Assembly: GCF_025244745.1 (NCBI RefSeq)
Contig: NZ_CP104213.1
Location: forward strand, 613,501 to 677,500
Source: Deinococcus rubellus
GTDB lineage: Bacteria > Deinococcota > Deinococci > Deinococcales > Deinococcaceae
Length of the DNA stretch: 64,000 nucleotides
Direction of reading: 5' to 3'
Part shown: positions 53,555 to 61,159 of the stretch, in pieces
Layout of the letters: the number at the start of each line of letters is the position of its first letter
How positions within the stretch are numbered: the first letter of the stretch is position 1
Program-made: the position numbers and the translations under genes
The notes under the pieces: generated by a model
Databases searched by the model: none
Seen by the model: the letters and a program-made list of their open reading frames with translations, nothing else
What the model was told of the DNA's origin: nothing

Positions 53555-54010
53555 TCAGTCGTTCGTCCACCGCTCGGCGCTTTCCAACTGCCGCTCCCAT
53601 TCGTCTTCCTCTGACACAGCTGACGTGCCGCCATGGCGCATGATCTGGCCCATCGGCATGATCTGGTGCAGCAGCTGCACGGCCCAGCTGGGCAGTTCGC
53701 GCGCACCGACGCCTTCCATCACGGCCTTGCACTGCGCGGGCGTCAGGGGCAGGTCACGGGTCAGCATTGGCGGACGGGCGAAGCCGGGCAGGAACTCCTC
53801 GGCCTCGTAGCGCTTGTGGCTCGCCAGGGCCTTGCTGTCGCCCTTCCCACCCAGCGCGTTGGCGATATAGGCCATCAGCATCGCGCTGGGCAGGTGGCGA
53901 CGATACTCCAGCACCGACAGGCGGCTGTAGAGGGTGGTGAAGTCCAGGCTGGGCAGGTCCTCGATGTCCTCCATGGAGTAGTGCGGGTAGGCTCCGCAGA
54001 CCTCGCACAT
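53555..54010 (-). CDS. Tail assembly chaperone, T part of a G/GT fusion
   Basis: This 151-residue frame reads CGAYPHYSMEDIEDLPSLDF, then RLSVLEYRRHLPSAMLMAYI and a C-terminal WERQLESAERW. In-frame sequence continues upstream of its first ATG (54010) to the slippery site CCCAAAC at 54046-54052 inside the end of the previous gene. A -1 shift there joins the two frames as in lambda G-GT. The real product is therefore probably a ~310-residue fusion rather than a free protein. GT-type fusions bind the tape measure during tail assembly. Confidence 0.72.
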   Translation of the reverse strand: MCEVCGAYPHYSMEDIEDLPSLDFTTLYSRLSVLEYRRHLPSAMLMAYIANALGGKGDSKALASHKRYEAEEFLPGFARPPMLTRDLPLTPAQCKAVMEGVGARELPSWAVQLLHQIMPMGQIMRHGGTSAVSEEDEWERQLESAERWTND

Positions 54011-54033
54011 CCAGTCCAGCCAGTCCTCGTCGG

Positions 54034-54498
54034 TTACTGGTCGGCGTTTGGGCTTTCAGCGCCTTCGTCTTCAGGCTCCTCCGGCTGGTAGGTGCCCTTC
54101 CGGAGCAGGTAGAGCAGCGGGCCGATGTCGTTGCTGGTGAGGTTGTCGAACATCCACGCCTCAGTGATGTTCTCTTTGGTCAGCTCGGGATTCTCGCTGC
54201 TCAGGAAGCGCGGCTGGAGCACCTTGACCATGATGTCCACCATGCCCACCAGGGTGGCGTCCTGCTGCTCGGGCGTCAGGTCCTTATCCTGGCCCGCCTC
54301 GTCCTTTTCGGCCTGCGGCAGCGAGCGCTGGATAGTGGTGATCTGGCGGTCCTCGCCGACGACCAGCACGCGGGTCTCGAAGGTCGCGTCGCCCACCTCG
54401 AAAGTCGGCACGATGGTGCTCACGCGAGCGCCGAACTTGCGGTGGACCGGGTTGAGGGGAAGGTTGTCGGGGCTGCGGGGGTTGCTGGTCTGGGTCAT
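54034..54498 (-). CDS. Tail assembly chaperone, G part
   Basis: The 154-residue product reads RKFGARVSTIVPTFEVGDAT, then RQITTIQRSLPQAEKDEAGQ and NDIGPLLYLLRKGTYQPEE. The position between tail tube and tape measure genes is that of G-type chaperones. A CCCAAAC heptamer lies in frame as C-CCA-AAC shortly before its stop, giving a -1 fusion with the downstream frame. The ATG overlaps the stop of the upstream gene by four bases. Confidence 0.78.
   Translation of the reverse strand: MTQTSNPRSPDNLPLNPVHRKFGARVSTIVPTFEVGDATFETRVLVVGEDRQITTIQRSLPQAEKDEAGQDKDLTPEQQDATLVGMVDIMVKVLQPRFLSSENPELTKENITEAWMFDNLTSNDIGPLLYLLRKGTYQPEEPEDEGAESPNADQ
54046..54052 (-). promoter_or_regulatory. -1 ribosomal frameshift site CCCAAAC (G/GT)
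   Basis: The heptamer fits X-XXY-YYZ in the zero frame. After a -1 shift the reading continues as P-K-R-R-P-V-T-D-E-D-W into the downstream frame, bypassing the TAA at 54034-54036. Confidence 0.75.
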
Positions 54499-54740
54499 GG
54501 CTTCCTTTGTGCTCTCAGGGTGCAGTGGGTTTCGACGGAGTACTGTTCGGTTTCGCTCAGCAGGTGCCGGGGCAGGGCCACGTTGTAGCGCCGCCCCAGC
54601 CCGTCCGAGACGGTGAGGTGAGGATCACGGCGGGGTGCGTCGAGCAGCACGATGGCCGCCCGGATCACCCCGCCCTGCACGTCATCCGGCGCGATGATGA
54701 CGACCTCGGGCTTACCGCGCCAGGTATCGCGCCAGATCAC
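54495..54740 (-). CDS. Small prophage tail-region protein
   Basis: The 81-residue product starts at GTG 54740, two bases after the stop of the tail tube gene. It reads IWRDTWRGKPEVVIIAPDDV, then RAAIVLLDAPRRDPHLTVSD and RRYNVALPRHLLSE, mostly beta. An upstream extension of the same frame is Arg-rich antisense-like sequence and was not included. No family is recognised. It overlaps the next gene by ATGA. Confidence 0.6.
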   Translation of the reverse strand: MIWRDTWRGKPEVVIIAPDDVQGGVIRAAIVLLDAPRRDPHLTVSDGLGRRYNVALPRHLLSETEQYSVETHCTLRAQRKP

Positions 54741-54742
54741 GC

Positions 54743-55201
54743 TTACGGCGTGGGAACGATCTTGTCGGGCACACCCTGCGGGCTGAGGTCGTGGGCCACG
54801 GTGATCAGGCCGCCGCTGGGCATGGTCATTTCCCACTTCTTGACCTTCAGCTTGCCCCGGTAGCCCTTGCCGTTGACGATGCCCTTGGGGTAAGCGGTGT
54901 ACCAGAGGTCGTCGCCGTTGCGGATGGCAGTTTCCATCATGCCGAGCGGCACGTCGTCTTCGGTCCACTGGGCTTCACCGATCGCCAGCGAGGGCGTCAG
55001 GCCCACCGGAATCTCGAAGTCGCCGCCGCCGGTCTCGAAGTCCTCGAAGGTGATCGTTTTGGTATCCAGGCCGATCTTGATCTCGTTGGTGACGACCAGG
55101 GTTTTCCAGTCGGCAGGGGTGGAGGGTGGGGTGTCGGGCGTCTGGGAAGCGACGAGAGCGATTTGCAGCACAGCGGACTTGCCGAGCGTGTATTTGGCCA
55201 T
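54743..55201 (-). CDS. Probable major tail (tube) protein
   Basis: The 152-residue product begins AKYTLGKSAVLQIALVASQT and continues with EIKIGLDTKTITFEDFETGG, a pattern of beta strands with a Gly-rich loop. Tail tube proteins of siphoviruses have this size, fold and position, before the G/GT chaperones. The match is by position and pattern rather than a certain family. Confidence 0.72.
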   Translation of the reverse strand: MAKYTLGKSAVLQIALVASQTPDTPPSTPADWKTLVVTNEIKIGLDTKTITFEDFETGGGDFEIPVGLTPSLAIGEAQWTEDDVPLGMMETAIRNGDDLWYTAYPKGIVNGKGYRGKLKVKKWEMTMPSGGLITVAHDLSPQGVPDKIVPTP

Positions 55202-55244
55202 GTGGGGTTGCCTCCTGAAGGCAGTGCGGAAGAGGGCGAAGGGT

Positions 55245-55628
55245 TTAGTTTTCAGGATCGTCGAGGATGCTGAACAGCACCTGCTCAGCGATGTCGCCGA
55301 CCTCGGGAATGTATTTGGGCGTCTCGGGGCTGAAGGCGTCGTCGACCGCGTCCATCGCGCCTTCGAGGTCGCCGTCGCCGTGATTGACGATCCGGAGCTG
55401 CCAGTATTCGAGCTTGACGTTCCCGCCGAAGGTGCTCACCAGTTCCGGACGCTTGGTGTTGCCGATCAGGACTTCCAGACCGCTGTCGATGGTGGTGCCT
55501 TCGGGAGGGTCACCCACCCACAGGGCAGGCTGGTCTCCGAGTTCGGGCACGTGGTAGGTGCCGAGGCTGACGCCGTGATCGGCCAGGGTGGCGAGCAGCG
55601 TCTCGCGGAATTCCAGATGGGTGCTCAT
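55245..55628 (-). CDS. Tail terminator/completion-like protein
   Basis: The 127-residue product reads LEFRETLLATLADHGVSLGT, then VGDPPEGTTIDSGLEVLIGN and LEYWQLRIVNHGDGDLEGAM, the pattern of small phage tail terminator proteins that cap the tail before joining to the head. Its position, after the gp10-like gene and before the tail tube gene, agrees. I chose the ATG at 55628, which overlaps the upstream stop; another ATG lies two codons earlier. Confidence 0.65.
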   Translation of the reverse strand: MSTHLEFRETLLATLADHGVSLGTYHVPELGDQPALWVGDPPEGTTIDSGLEVLIGNTKRPELVSTFGGNVKLEYWQLRIVNHGDGDLEGAMDAVDDAFSPETPKYIPEVGDIAEQVLFSILDDPEN

Positions 55629-55984
55629 TTCCACTCCTGGGCGAATACGGTGGAGAAATCGAACTCGCGCAGCACGTTCATGGGCACGTTGCGGGCCGGG
55701 AGCGAGCCGCGCCGCTTCTTGAACACTGCGCCCAGGAAGGTGGCAGCGGCGTAGTCGGCGTCCCAGGTGATGCGGTAGTGCCCGTACTTGACGCGCTCAG
55801 GGGCGCTCTGGCTGGCCTGCAACGTGCCGAGGTCGATCACGTCGCGGGTGGTGCCCGCTGTGCCGCCGCTGCGGCGCTTGGTGACGCCCAGCCAGGCATA
55901 GTCGGTCTGCCCGAAGCCGTCTTGAATGGCGTCGCCCAGCTTATCTACGGTGCGGCGCAGTGCCTCATCAGCTTTCTGGGTCAG
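55625..55984 (-). CDS. HK97 gp10-like head-tail neck protein with non-standard start
   Basis: The frame upstream of the in-frame GTG at 55840 is open and protein-like: TQKADEALRRTVDKLGDAIQ, then DGFGQTDYAWLGVTKRRSGG. This matches the N-terminal helix of HK97 gp10-type proteins and gives 119 residues from a CTG at 55984. No ATG, GTG or TTG lies in this stretch, so the start could be CTG or ATC. The C-terminal part reads RVKYGHYRITWDADYAAATF, then REFDFSTVFAQEWK. It overlaps both neighbours. Confidence 0.6.
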   Translation of the reverse strand: MTQKADEALRRTVDKLGDAIQDGFGQTDYAWLGVTKRRSGGTAGTTRDVIDLGTLQASQSAPERVKYGHYRITWDADYAAATFLGAVFKKRRGSLPARNVPMNVLREFDFSTVFAQEWK

Positions 55985-56276
55985 TCGCTGGGGGATCAGT
56001 CTGATCGTCGGTGGGGGCAGCGGGCGTCACCTCCCCGGCACTCTCAAGCTCCGCGCTGGGGTAGGCCGCCTCGGGGTAGGCCTGGCGGGCCGCGCTGCAC
56101 TGAAGGTAGGTCACGTCCCCTTCGGTGCGCTGGGCGGTCACGTCGAGCTGGAGGCCGCCGTACCAGACCTGGAACTGCTGGGTGGCTGGTGCGGCGGTCT
56201 TCTTGGCGGCGGGCTTGGTTTCCTGCGCGTCCGCTTTGGCTTCAATCGTTGGTTTGTCTGTTTTCTTGTTCATCAT
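55968..56276 (-). CDS. Small prophage protein with Lys/Ala-rich N-terminus
   Basis: The 102-residue product has a Lys/Ala/Thr-rich unstructured start (NKKTDKPTIEAKADAQETKP), a short beta part (QFQVWYGGLQLDVTAQRTEG) and an acidic Pro-rich tail. I recognise no family. It lies among head-tail connectors. The ATG overlaps the stop of the upstream gene (ATGA). Confidence 0.6.
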   Translation of the reverse strand: MMNKKTDKPTIEAKADAQETKPAAKKTAAPATQQFQVWYGGLQLDVTAQRTEGDVTYLQCSAARQAYPEAAYPSAELESAGEVTPAAPTDDQTDPPATDPES

Positions 56277-56977
56277 TTTCCTGCCCTCCAAGTGGCGATA
56301 AACGGCTCGCCGAAGATCTGACTCTGAATTGGGTCAGCGTCAGGCCAGGCGAGTTTGACGACCAGGCTGCCCACCTGGCCTTGCATTTCCAGCACACTGC
56401 TGCTGCCCCAGCCGATTCCGGGGGGGTTCGGCAGTGGGTTGCCCGCCGTGCCCCAGCGTCCAAAGAGCACCACGGTGGCCGCGGCTGCCCCAACCGATTC
56501 CCGAACACTCGGGTCGGTGCTGGCTTCCAGGCGTGCCGGAATGATCTGCGGGTCGCCTCTCACGACCACTGGGTTTCCCTTGCTGTCCCGGCCCTGACCA
56601 CTGGCTGTTGGGAAGACAAGGGCGTAAGCCACGGAGCGCTCAGGGCGCACCAGTCGGCAGACTGCGAGGCCGCTGTCCAGGAAGTCCGATTGTTGCGGGT
56701 AGCGCTCGACGAACAGCACACCGCCGCTGTCAAACGGGGTGCGGGCCGCCAAGGCGGGGCGAGAATCATCCTGGTGGACCTTGAGAATCCGCAGATCGGC
56801 GGCGTCGGGACGACTCCGGAGGCTGCGGGCCAGGTTGCCGTCCACCTTGCTGGGGTCCTGCACGCTGAAACGGCACGTGGTGCCGTCGCTCCAGGTGGCC
56901 GAGTGACGGTAAATCAGTTCCGCATTGGCCCGCAGTTCTGACCGGGCATCGGCCCGAAGGGCGTCCAGTTCGTTCAC
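56273..56977 (-). CDS. Probable head-tail joining protein
   Basis: The 234-residue product starts at GTG 56977 within the upstream stop (GTGA overlap). It reads NELDALRADARSELRANAEL, then HSATWSDGTTCRFSVQDPSK and PQIIPARLEASTDPSVRESV. The second half is beta-rich, ending QSQIFGEPFIATWRAGK. Position between the connector and neck genes suggests a head closure or joining role. No firm family match. Confidence 0.6.
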   Translation of the reverse strand: MNELDALRADARSELRANAELIYRHSATWSDGTTCRFSVQDPSKVDGNLARSLRSRPDAADLRILKVHQDDSRPALAARTPFDSGGVLFVERYPQQSDFLDSGLAVCRLVRPERSVAYALVFPTASGQGRDSKGNPVVVRGDPQIIPARLEASTDPSVRESVGAAAATVVLFGRWGTAGNPLPNPPGIGWGSSSVLEMQGQVGSLVVKLAWPDADPIQSQIFGEPFIATWRAGK

Positions 56978-57354
56978 GGGCCCACCCCCCATTCACCGAT
57001 CAGCGGTCCGAAGGCCGCATCAGCCGGGTCGCTGGTGGGTTCTGGAGACAGTGTCAGGGCCAGCGCCACGTCCAGATCCGCTTTGAGCAGGGCGACGCGG
57101 GCCATCATGTTCCGCTCGACGGTCACATCCCCTTCTGCCCGAAACTTGTCGGCCTTGCGGGTCAGGGCCGTGATCCAGGTCCGCAGCAGGTATGCCTTGA
57201 CGGTGAAGTAGCGGCGGAGCTCGTCTGGCTGGGTTTCCTCAGCTAGGGTTTGCCAGGCCTGAACGCGCGAGACGTATTGGGCGTCGCTCAAGCCCAGGTC
57301 GTCTGCGGTGACGCCCAGCTCCGCTTCCAGCCGTGCCTGAGCGCCGAGCGGCAT
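56974..57354 (-). CDS. Probable head-tail connector (gp6-like)
   Basis: The 126-residue product is helical, with ARLEAELGVTADDLGLSDAQ, then LRRYFTVKAYLLRTWITALT and ERNMMARVALLKADLDVALA. Its size, helical nature and position before the joining protein resemble gp6-type connectors. The assignment is by context. It starts at the stop of the upstream gene. Confidence 0.6.
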   Translation of the reverse strand: MPLGAQARLEAELGVTADDLGLSDAQYVSRVQAWQTLAEETQPDELRRYFTVKAYLLRTWITALTRKADKFRAEGDVTVERNMMARVALLKADLDVALALTLSPEPTSDPADAAFGPLIGEWGVGP

Positions 57355-57911
57355 CAGTCAGCCTTGGTCAGCGCGGCCAGGATACTGGCGGCCAGCGTAT
57401 CGCCGACCCCCTTCACGGCATTGATGCGGGTCGGTGCATCGTCCGGGAGCGCCGGGCGGGCCTCGAGGCTCGCGACCTTCGCCTGAGCCTCGGCCAATGT
57501 CACTGCCGACTGATCCAGCTGGGCCTGAAGCTTGGCTTGCTCCTGCTGGGCCACTACCGCGCCGCTCTGGTAGTCGGCGAGCTGCTCGCGGGCAACAGTG
57601 AGTTGCTCGTTCAGCGAACCCTGCTGGATCAGCTGCTGACGGGCAGTGGCCAGCTCTTGTTGCAACTCGCCGTGCTGCTTGAGCAGTTCCAGGCTCTGGG
57701 TGACGAACTGGCTGTCCGGCTCGGGGCTGACTGGGGCTGCCTGACCGGGCGGCAGCGGGTTTTCCACCTCGGAACCGTCCTCGGCTTCCAGCATGCCCTT
57801 CCGGTAGGCCTTGGCGTAATCGAAGCCGGGCACGTCGCCGGGTACCTCTGTGCCTGGCTGGAGCCACTGGCCCAGGATGTAGAGGGCCGTCAGCGCAATG
57901 AGTTTCTTCAT
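57354..57911 (-). CDS. Head-region coiled-coil protein with C-terminal helix-hairpin-helix
   Basis: The 185-residue product has a hydrophobic N-terminal helix (KKLIALTALYILGQWLQ) and a conserved-looking FDYAKAYRKGMLE. A coiled coil follows (EQLTVAREQLADYQSGAVVA and on), then a C-terminal segment INAVKGVGDTLAASILAALT that looks like a helix-hairpin-helix. It lies right after the major capsid gene and may be a minor head or connector protein. No family is recognised. Confidence 0.6.
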   Translation of the reverse strand: MKKLIALTALYILGQWLQPGTEVPGDVPGFDYAKAYRKGMLEAEDGSEVENPLPPGQAAPVSPEPDSQFVTQSLELLKQHGELQQELATARQQLIQQGSLNEQLTVAREQLADYQSGAVVAQQEQAKLQAQLDQSAVTLAEAQAKVASLEARPALPDDAPTRINAVKGVGDTLAASILAALTKAD

Positions 57912-57956
57912 GGTGCTCCTTCTTAAATCGGGGTCTTGAGGTCTACTGGATGAGGC

Positions 57957-59156
57957 TCAGTTGCCCTGAGCGACGGCGATGGCGTAGGGGTCACGCACGC
58001 CCGCGCCGACGTTGTCCGACACCTTCATGGCGATGGTGTGGTTCTCGAAGTCGCCTTCCATGTCGTCCTCGACCACGTTCGGAACGCGGGTAAAGGTCTT
58101 TGGCCCGCCCTCGTACCCGGCCAGCGTCGCCAGCTCCAGCGGCTGGCTGCGGCCATCCATGACGATGTAGTCGTTCGCGGAGATGTTCTTGGCCGTGTAG
58201 CGGTCCGGGTACTCGCTGAGCAGGTCGGCGATGATGTCGTCTACGTGCGTGGTCGCCAGCTGGTAGGCCGGGTTACGCCCGGTCACCAGCGCCAGCGGCC
58301 CACTGGCTCCGCCGGTCGCCACCAGGATCTCGCTGGCCATGCTGGCGTTGGCTTTGCGCTCCCACAGCGTCGGCACGAACAGGTCACTCACGCGTCGGCC
58401 CACCCGGCGACCATCAGCGTTGGTCTGGGTGCTCATGTACTGCGCGATCTGGTCGAGGTTATCGGGCGTGGGGCCGAACTCGCCGTCGGTCAGCGGGATG
58501 CGCGGGGCGCTGCGGAGAATGGCGTCCATCAGCACCATCGCGCGGGTCCGACGGGCCACGTTGCCCAGATCGGCAGCGGCGGCGGTGAAGTCGCCCAGTT
58601 CGTCGTTGATCCAGGCTTCCCAGGTGTAAGGCAGGCCCAGCTCGAAGTTGGCCACCGAGTAGCCGTCCTCGCTGGTGTAGAACTTGGTGTATTCGACGTT
58701 GGTGGTCTCAGGCCGGACTGGCAGGAACTTGTGACCGATCACGCCGGGGCGGTGGCCTTTGAGCACCTTGAAGTTCGGCGCGGTGCGCTTGGCGGCGAAC
58801 TTTGGCAGGTCCGATTCCGGGTAGGTGTAGGCCGGGCGCTGCGCGGCCAGGCGGACGTTGGCCAGCGCCAGCGGGAAGTCGCTGGTGGTCAGGACTTCCT
58901 TGTGGGCGCGGCGGGTCTTCTCCATGTCGGTGATGAAGGCTTCCATCCGCAGCAGGGCCGCTTCCTTGGCGCTGTGGTCCATTGCCCGGACATTCTCGAT
59001 TTCCTTGTCGAGGAACGCGCCGTAGTAGGCGAGGTGGAAGTGCTGCTGGGCGCTTTCCAGAATCATCTGGAGGGTGAGGGGAACCACGCGGTTCTCGGCG
59101 ATCAGGCCTCTGTCTGCGAGGCGGGTGAACGCATGCTGAATGTCTTTACGGCTCAT
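57957..59156 (-). CDS. Probable major capsid protein
   Basis: The 399-residue product follows the protease/scaffold and decoration genes, the standard place of the major capsid gene, and has the expected size. ILESAQQHFHLAYYGAFLDK, then DGYSVANFELGLPYTWEAWI and RTRAMVLMDAILRSAPRIP suggest an HK97-like fold with E-loop and P-domain, but I cannot show this directly. ACAGGAGTC precedes the ATG at 59156. A further in-frame ATG at 59195 lacks a ribosome site. Confidence 0.75.
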   Translation of the reverse strand: MSRKDIQHAFTRLADRGLIAENRVVPLTLQMILESAQQHFHLAYYGAFLDKEIENVRAMDHSAKEAALLRMEAFITDMEKTRRAHKEVLTTSDFPLALANVRLAAQRPAYTYPESDLPKFAAKRTAPNFKVLKGHRPGVIGHKFLPVRPETTNVEYTKFYTSEDGYSVANFELGLPYTWEAWINDELGDFTAAAADLGNVARRTRAMVLMDAILRSAPRIPLTDGEFGPTPDNLDQIAQYMSTQTNADGRRVGRRVSDLFVPTLWERKANASMASEILVATGGASGPLALVTGRNPAYQLATTHVDDIIADLLSEYPDRYTAKNISANDYIVMDGRSQPLELATLAGYEGGPKTFTRVPNVVEDDMEGDFENHTIAMKVSDNVGAGVRDPYAIAVAQGN

Positions 59157-59223
59157 GGCGACTCCTGTTGAGCTGAGAAGGCCCCACCTGAACAAGCGCG
59201 GGGCGTGGGCGTGAGGTCGGCGT

Positions 59224-59595
59224 TTAGTTCGAGCGCAGCGCGAGGGTGGTGGCGTTCAGGCGGTAGCCCACCCACAGATCGGTGTTGACGGCGGTGTACG
59301 CTCCAGCGGCGCTGCGGTAAACCTTGGCGTAATCGGCGAAGGCGCTCAGCGAAGCAGCTGGGACGGCCAGGGTCAGGATGATGCCAGGGAGAATCAGGGC
59401 GGCCTGGCCGTCGATGAGGCCCTGGGCACTCAGTCCAACATTGATGTTGGCGGTGGTGGCACGGTCCGTGGTGGCCACGCCGTACAGGCCAGCTGCGCCG
59501 AGCGGGACCAGGTCGCCGCTCTTGACTCCGGCCACGACCATCAGGGCCGGGGTGACTGCGCCGCCGGTATGTGCTCTATGCTTTACGTTTTTCAT
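59224..59595 (-). CDS. Capsid decoration-like protein
   Basis: The 123-residue product reads VAGVKSGDLVPLGAAGLYGV, then ATTDRATTANINVGLSAQGL and YAKVYRSAAGAYTAVNTDLW, matching the beta-rich pattern of DUF2190-type head decoration proteins. It lies between scaffold and major capsid genes. GGAGG precedes the ATG at 59595; an upstream ATG at 59616 is possible. Confidence 0.72.
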   Translation of the reverse strand: MKNVKHRAHTGGAVTPALMVVAGVKSGDLVPLGAAGLYGVATTDRATTANINVGLSAQGLIDGQAALILPGIILTLAVPAASLSAFADYAKVYRSAAGAYTAVNTDLWVGYRLNATTLALRSN

Positions 59596-59662
59596 CAGTG
59601 GTTCCTCCAGCAGCACGCCGCCTTTTCAGGCGGCGGAAGGGGTCGGGAATGAATGGCGGCGA

Positions 59663-60265
59663 TCAGTACAGCAGGCCGTTGCGGCTGCGCACCTGCTCGA
59701 GCTGCCGGGTGCTGGTGTCTCCAGCCTGCTGGCGCTCGGCGTCCGTCTTGCTGCGGCTGTTGTCGCCCAGCGGCAGGTTCACACCGTTGACGCCGGGCTT
59801 CTTGCCCTCGGTCGTGCGCTTCTCCAGCAGACCCCGGCGCTCGGTGATCTTGCTGGCCACTGCCGTGCGGGCGGCCTCGTCGCTCTCGGCGGTCCGGGCA
59901 AGGCCGGTCAGCTCGGCACGGAAGCTGGCGTCGAGGTCGATCTCGCTCTCGCCGTTCTTGACCGTCCCGGCACTGGGCAGGCGAGCGCTTTCCAGGGCGG
60001 TCAGGGCGATGCCGTCGCGGGTGGCGTTGTGGTTCTGGGTGGTGAGGTTGCCGACGGTACCGCGCAGTTCAACCACGGTGTTTTCCAGCGCGCGGTAATC
60101 CGCCAGGCTGACATTGCCGGGTTCGACTGGGGCCGGGATGGGGTTCACACTCTCGCGGGCGATCAGCTCCAGGGTCTCGGTGTACTCGCTGGGGTGATCG
60201 ACCTTGATCTGCTCCAGGGTGCGGCCCTGGTACTTGTCCAGCAACACTTTCAGGTGCTTGTTCAT
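59663..60265 (-). CDS. Scaffold protein from nested in-frame start
   Basis: Inside the protease frame, AAGGAGG lies eight bases before an ATG at 60265 (NKHLKVLLDKYQGRTL). Translation there gives a 200-residue scaffold identical to the C-terminus of the longer protein. This is the lambda C/Nu3 arrangement, in which scaffold is made in excess. The ribosome site is better than that of the full-length gene. It is helical, as expected for scaffolds. Confidence 0.7.
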   Translation of the reverse strand: MNKHLKVLLDKYQGRTLEQIKVDHPSEYTETLELIARESVNPIPAPVEPGNVSLADYRALENTVVELRGTVGNLTTQNHNATRDGIALTALESARLPSAGTVKNGESEIDLDASFRAELTGLARTAESDEAARTAVASKITERRGLLEKRTTEGKKPGVNGVNLPLGDNSRSKTDAERQQAGDTSTRQLEQVRSRNGLLY

Positions 60266-60952
60266 ATGGCTTGCCTCCTTGGGCAGTGGCGGTGGCTTAC
60301 CGCGCAGGTGTTCTTTCTTCCGGGCGGACCCACTGAGATCGGCAGGGTCCGAAACGGCGTCGATCGTCAGCAGACGGAAGTCGTCCTGGATGACGCCGAT
60401 GTAGGCACTCGGGTCCGGGTAGTCCGGCGCGACTTCCGAAGCGGGCAGGTACCTGGCTGAGCCGGTGCCGTTGCTGCTGATGCCCACCGCGATGCCGCTT
60501 TCGAGCAGCGCCTTGAGGTCCTGTCCGGCCGCAGTCTCGACCAGCACGCCGGTGGCGCTGACCACGTCGCCGTCCATCGTCAACGTCTCGTACTTGATGC
60601 AGATGGCCGCCAGTCGGCCCTTGAGCGGGTCGTACCAGTCCTCGGGGTGTTCGAGCAAGCCCCACAGTTCGCCCGCCGCGAGCATCGGCTGGGCGGCAGC
60701 CACGGCCGCTTTCCACACCGCACGGGGGTAGAGGCGGTTGTTGCGGTTGACCTTGCCAGCGGTTGCCACGGTGACATCGATGAGCGTGACGGTGGTGTCG
60801 CCGCGTGCTTCTTTGTGGACGCGCAGGTTGGCCCGCTCGGGCACGCGCACCTCGCGCAGGCTGAGGTCGTGCTCGGCCCGTTCCTGCACGCTTTCTTGTA
60901 GGACCTGATGGGTGAGGGCACAAGTGCAGGGCGAACGGATGGTCTGGGTCAT
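59663..60952 (-). CDS. Prohead protease fused to scaffold
   Basis: The 429-residue product has an N-terminal prohead protease (residues 1-215). Typical motifs are NRNNRLYPRAVWKAAVAA, then GELWGLLEHPEDW with the likely active His, and SGIAVGISSNGTGSARYL with the likely nucleophile Ser. The C-terminal ~200 residues are helical and charged and form the scaffold, ending ERQQAGDTSTRQLEQ. The protease should cut the scaffold, and perhaps the capsid delta region, during maturation. An internal start at 60265 encodes the scaffold alone. A terminator-like hairpin lies before the gene. Confidence 0.82.
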   Translation of the reverse strand: MTQTIRSPCTCALTHQVLQESVQERAEHDLSLREVRVPERANLRVHKEARGDTTVTLIDVTVATAGKVNRNNRLYPRAVWKAAVAAAQPMLAAGELWGLLEHPEDWYDPLKGRLAAICIKYETLTMDGDVVSATGVLVETAAGQDLKALLESGIAVGISSNGTGSARYLPASEVAPDYPDPSAYIGVIQDDFRLLTIDAVSDPADLSGSARKKEHLRGKPPPLPKEASHMNKHLKVLLDKYQGRTLEQIKVDHPSEYTETLELIARESVNPIPAPVEPGNVSLADYRALENTVVELRGTVGNLTTQNHNATRDGIALTALESARLPSAGTVKNGESEIDLDASFRAELTGLARTAESDEAARTAVASKITERRGLLEKRTTEGKKPGVNGVNLPLGDNSRSKTDAERQQAGDTSTRQLEQVRSRNGLLY

Positions 60953-60978
60953 GAGGTTCTCCTCTGAATGAAAGAAGC

Positions 60979-60998
60979 CCGCCGGGATGGGCGGGCCG
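60979..60998 (-). terminator. Hairpin before the protease gene
   Basis: On the minus strand GCCCGCC pairs with GGCGGGC and is followed by TTCTTTC. It lies 25 bases upstream of the protease ATG and may attenuate the operon. Confidence 0.55.
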
Positions 60999-61012
60999 AA
61001 TCGGTGGGTCAG

Positions 61013-61159
61013 TTATCCGCGAATGACGCTGGGACTCTTGAGCGATTCGAGCAGCTTGTCGCCTGCCTGCTTGGTCAACTCGCCGACCTTGACTTTGCGT
61101 TCCACCTCCTGGCGCTGGCGTTGGCGTTCCTGCTCACTGAGGGGTCTGGGCTGTGACAT
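61013..61159 (-). CDS. Very small charged prophage protein
   Basis: The 48-residue product is a charged helix: PLSEQERQRQRQEVERKVKV, then GELTKQAGDKLLESLKSP. It overlaps the end of the upstream membrane protein gene. I recognise no family. The ATG at 61159 follows a GGAG-like site; the frame extends upstream to 61219. Confidence 0.5.
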   Translation of the reverse strand: MSQPRPLSEQERQRQRQEVERKVKVGELTKQAGDKLLESLKSPSVIRG

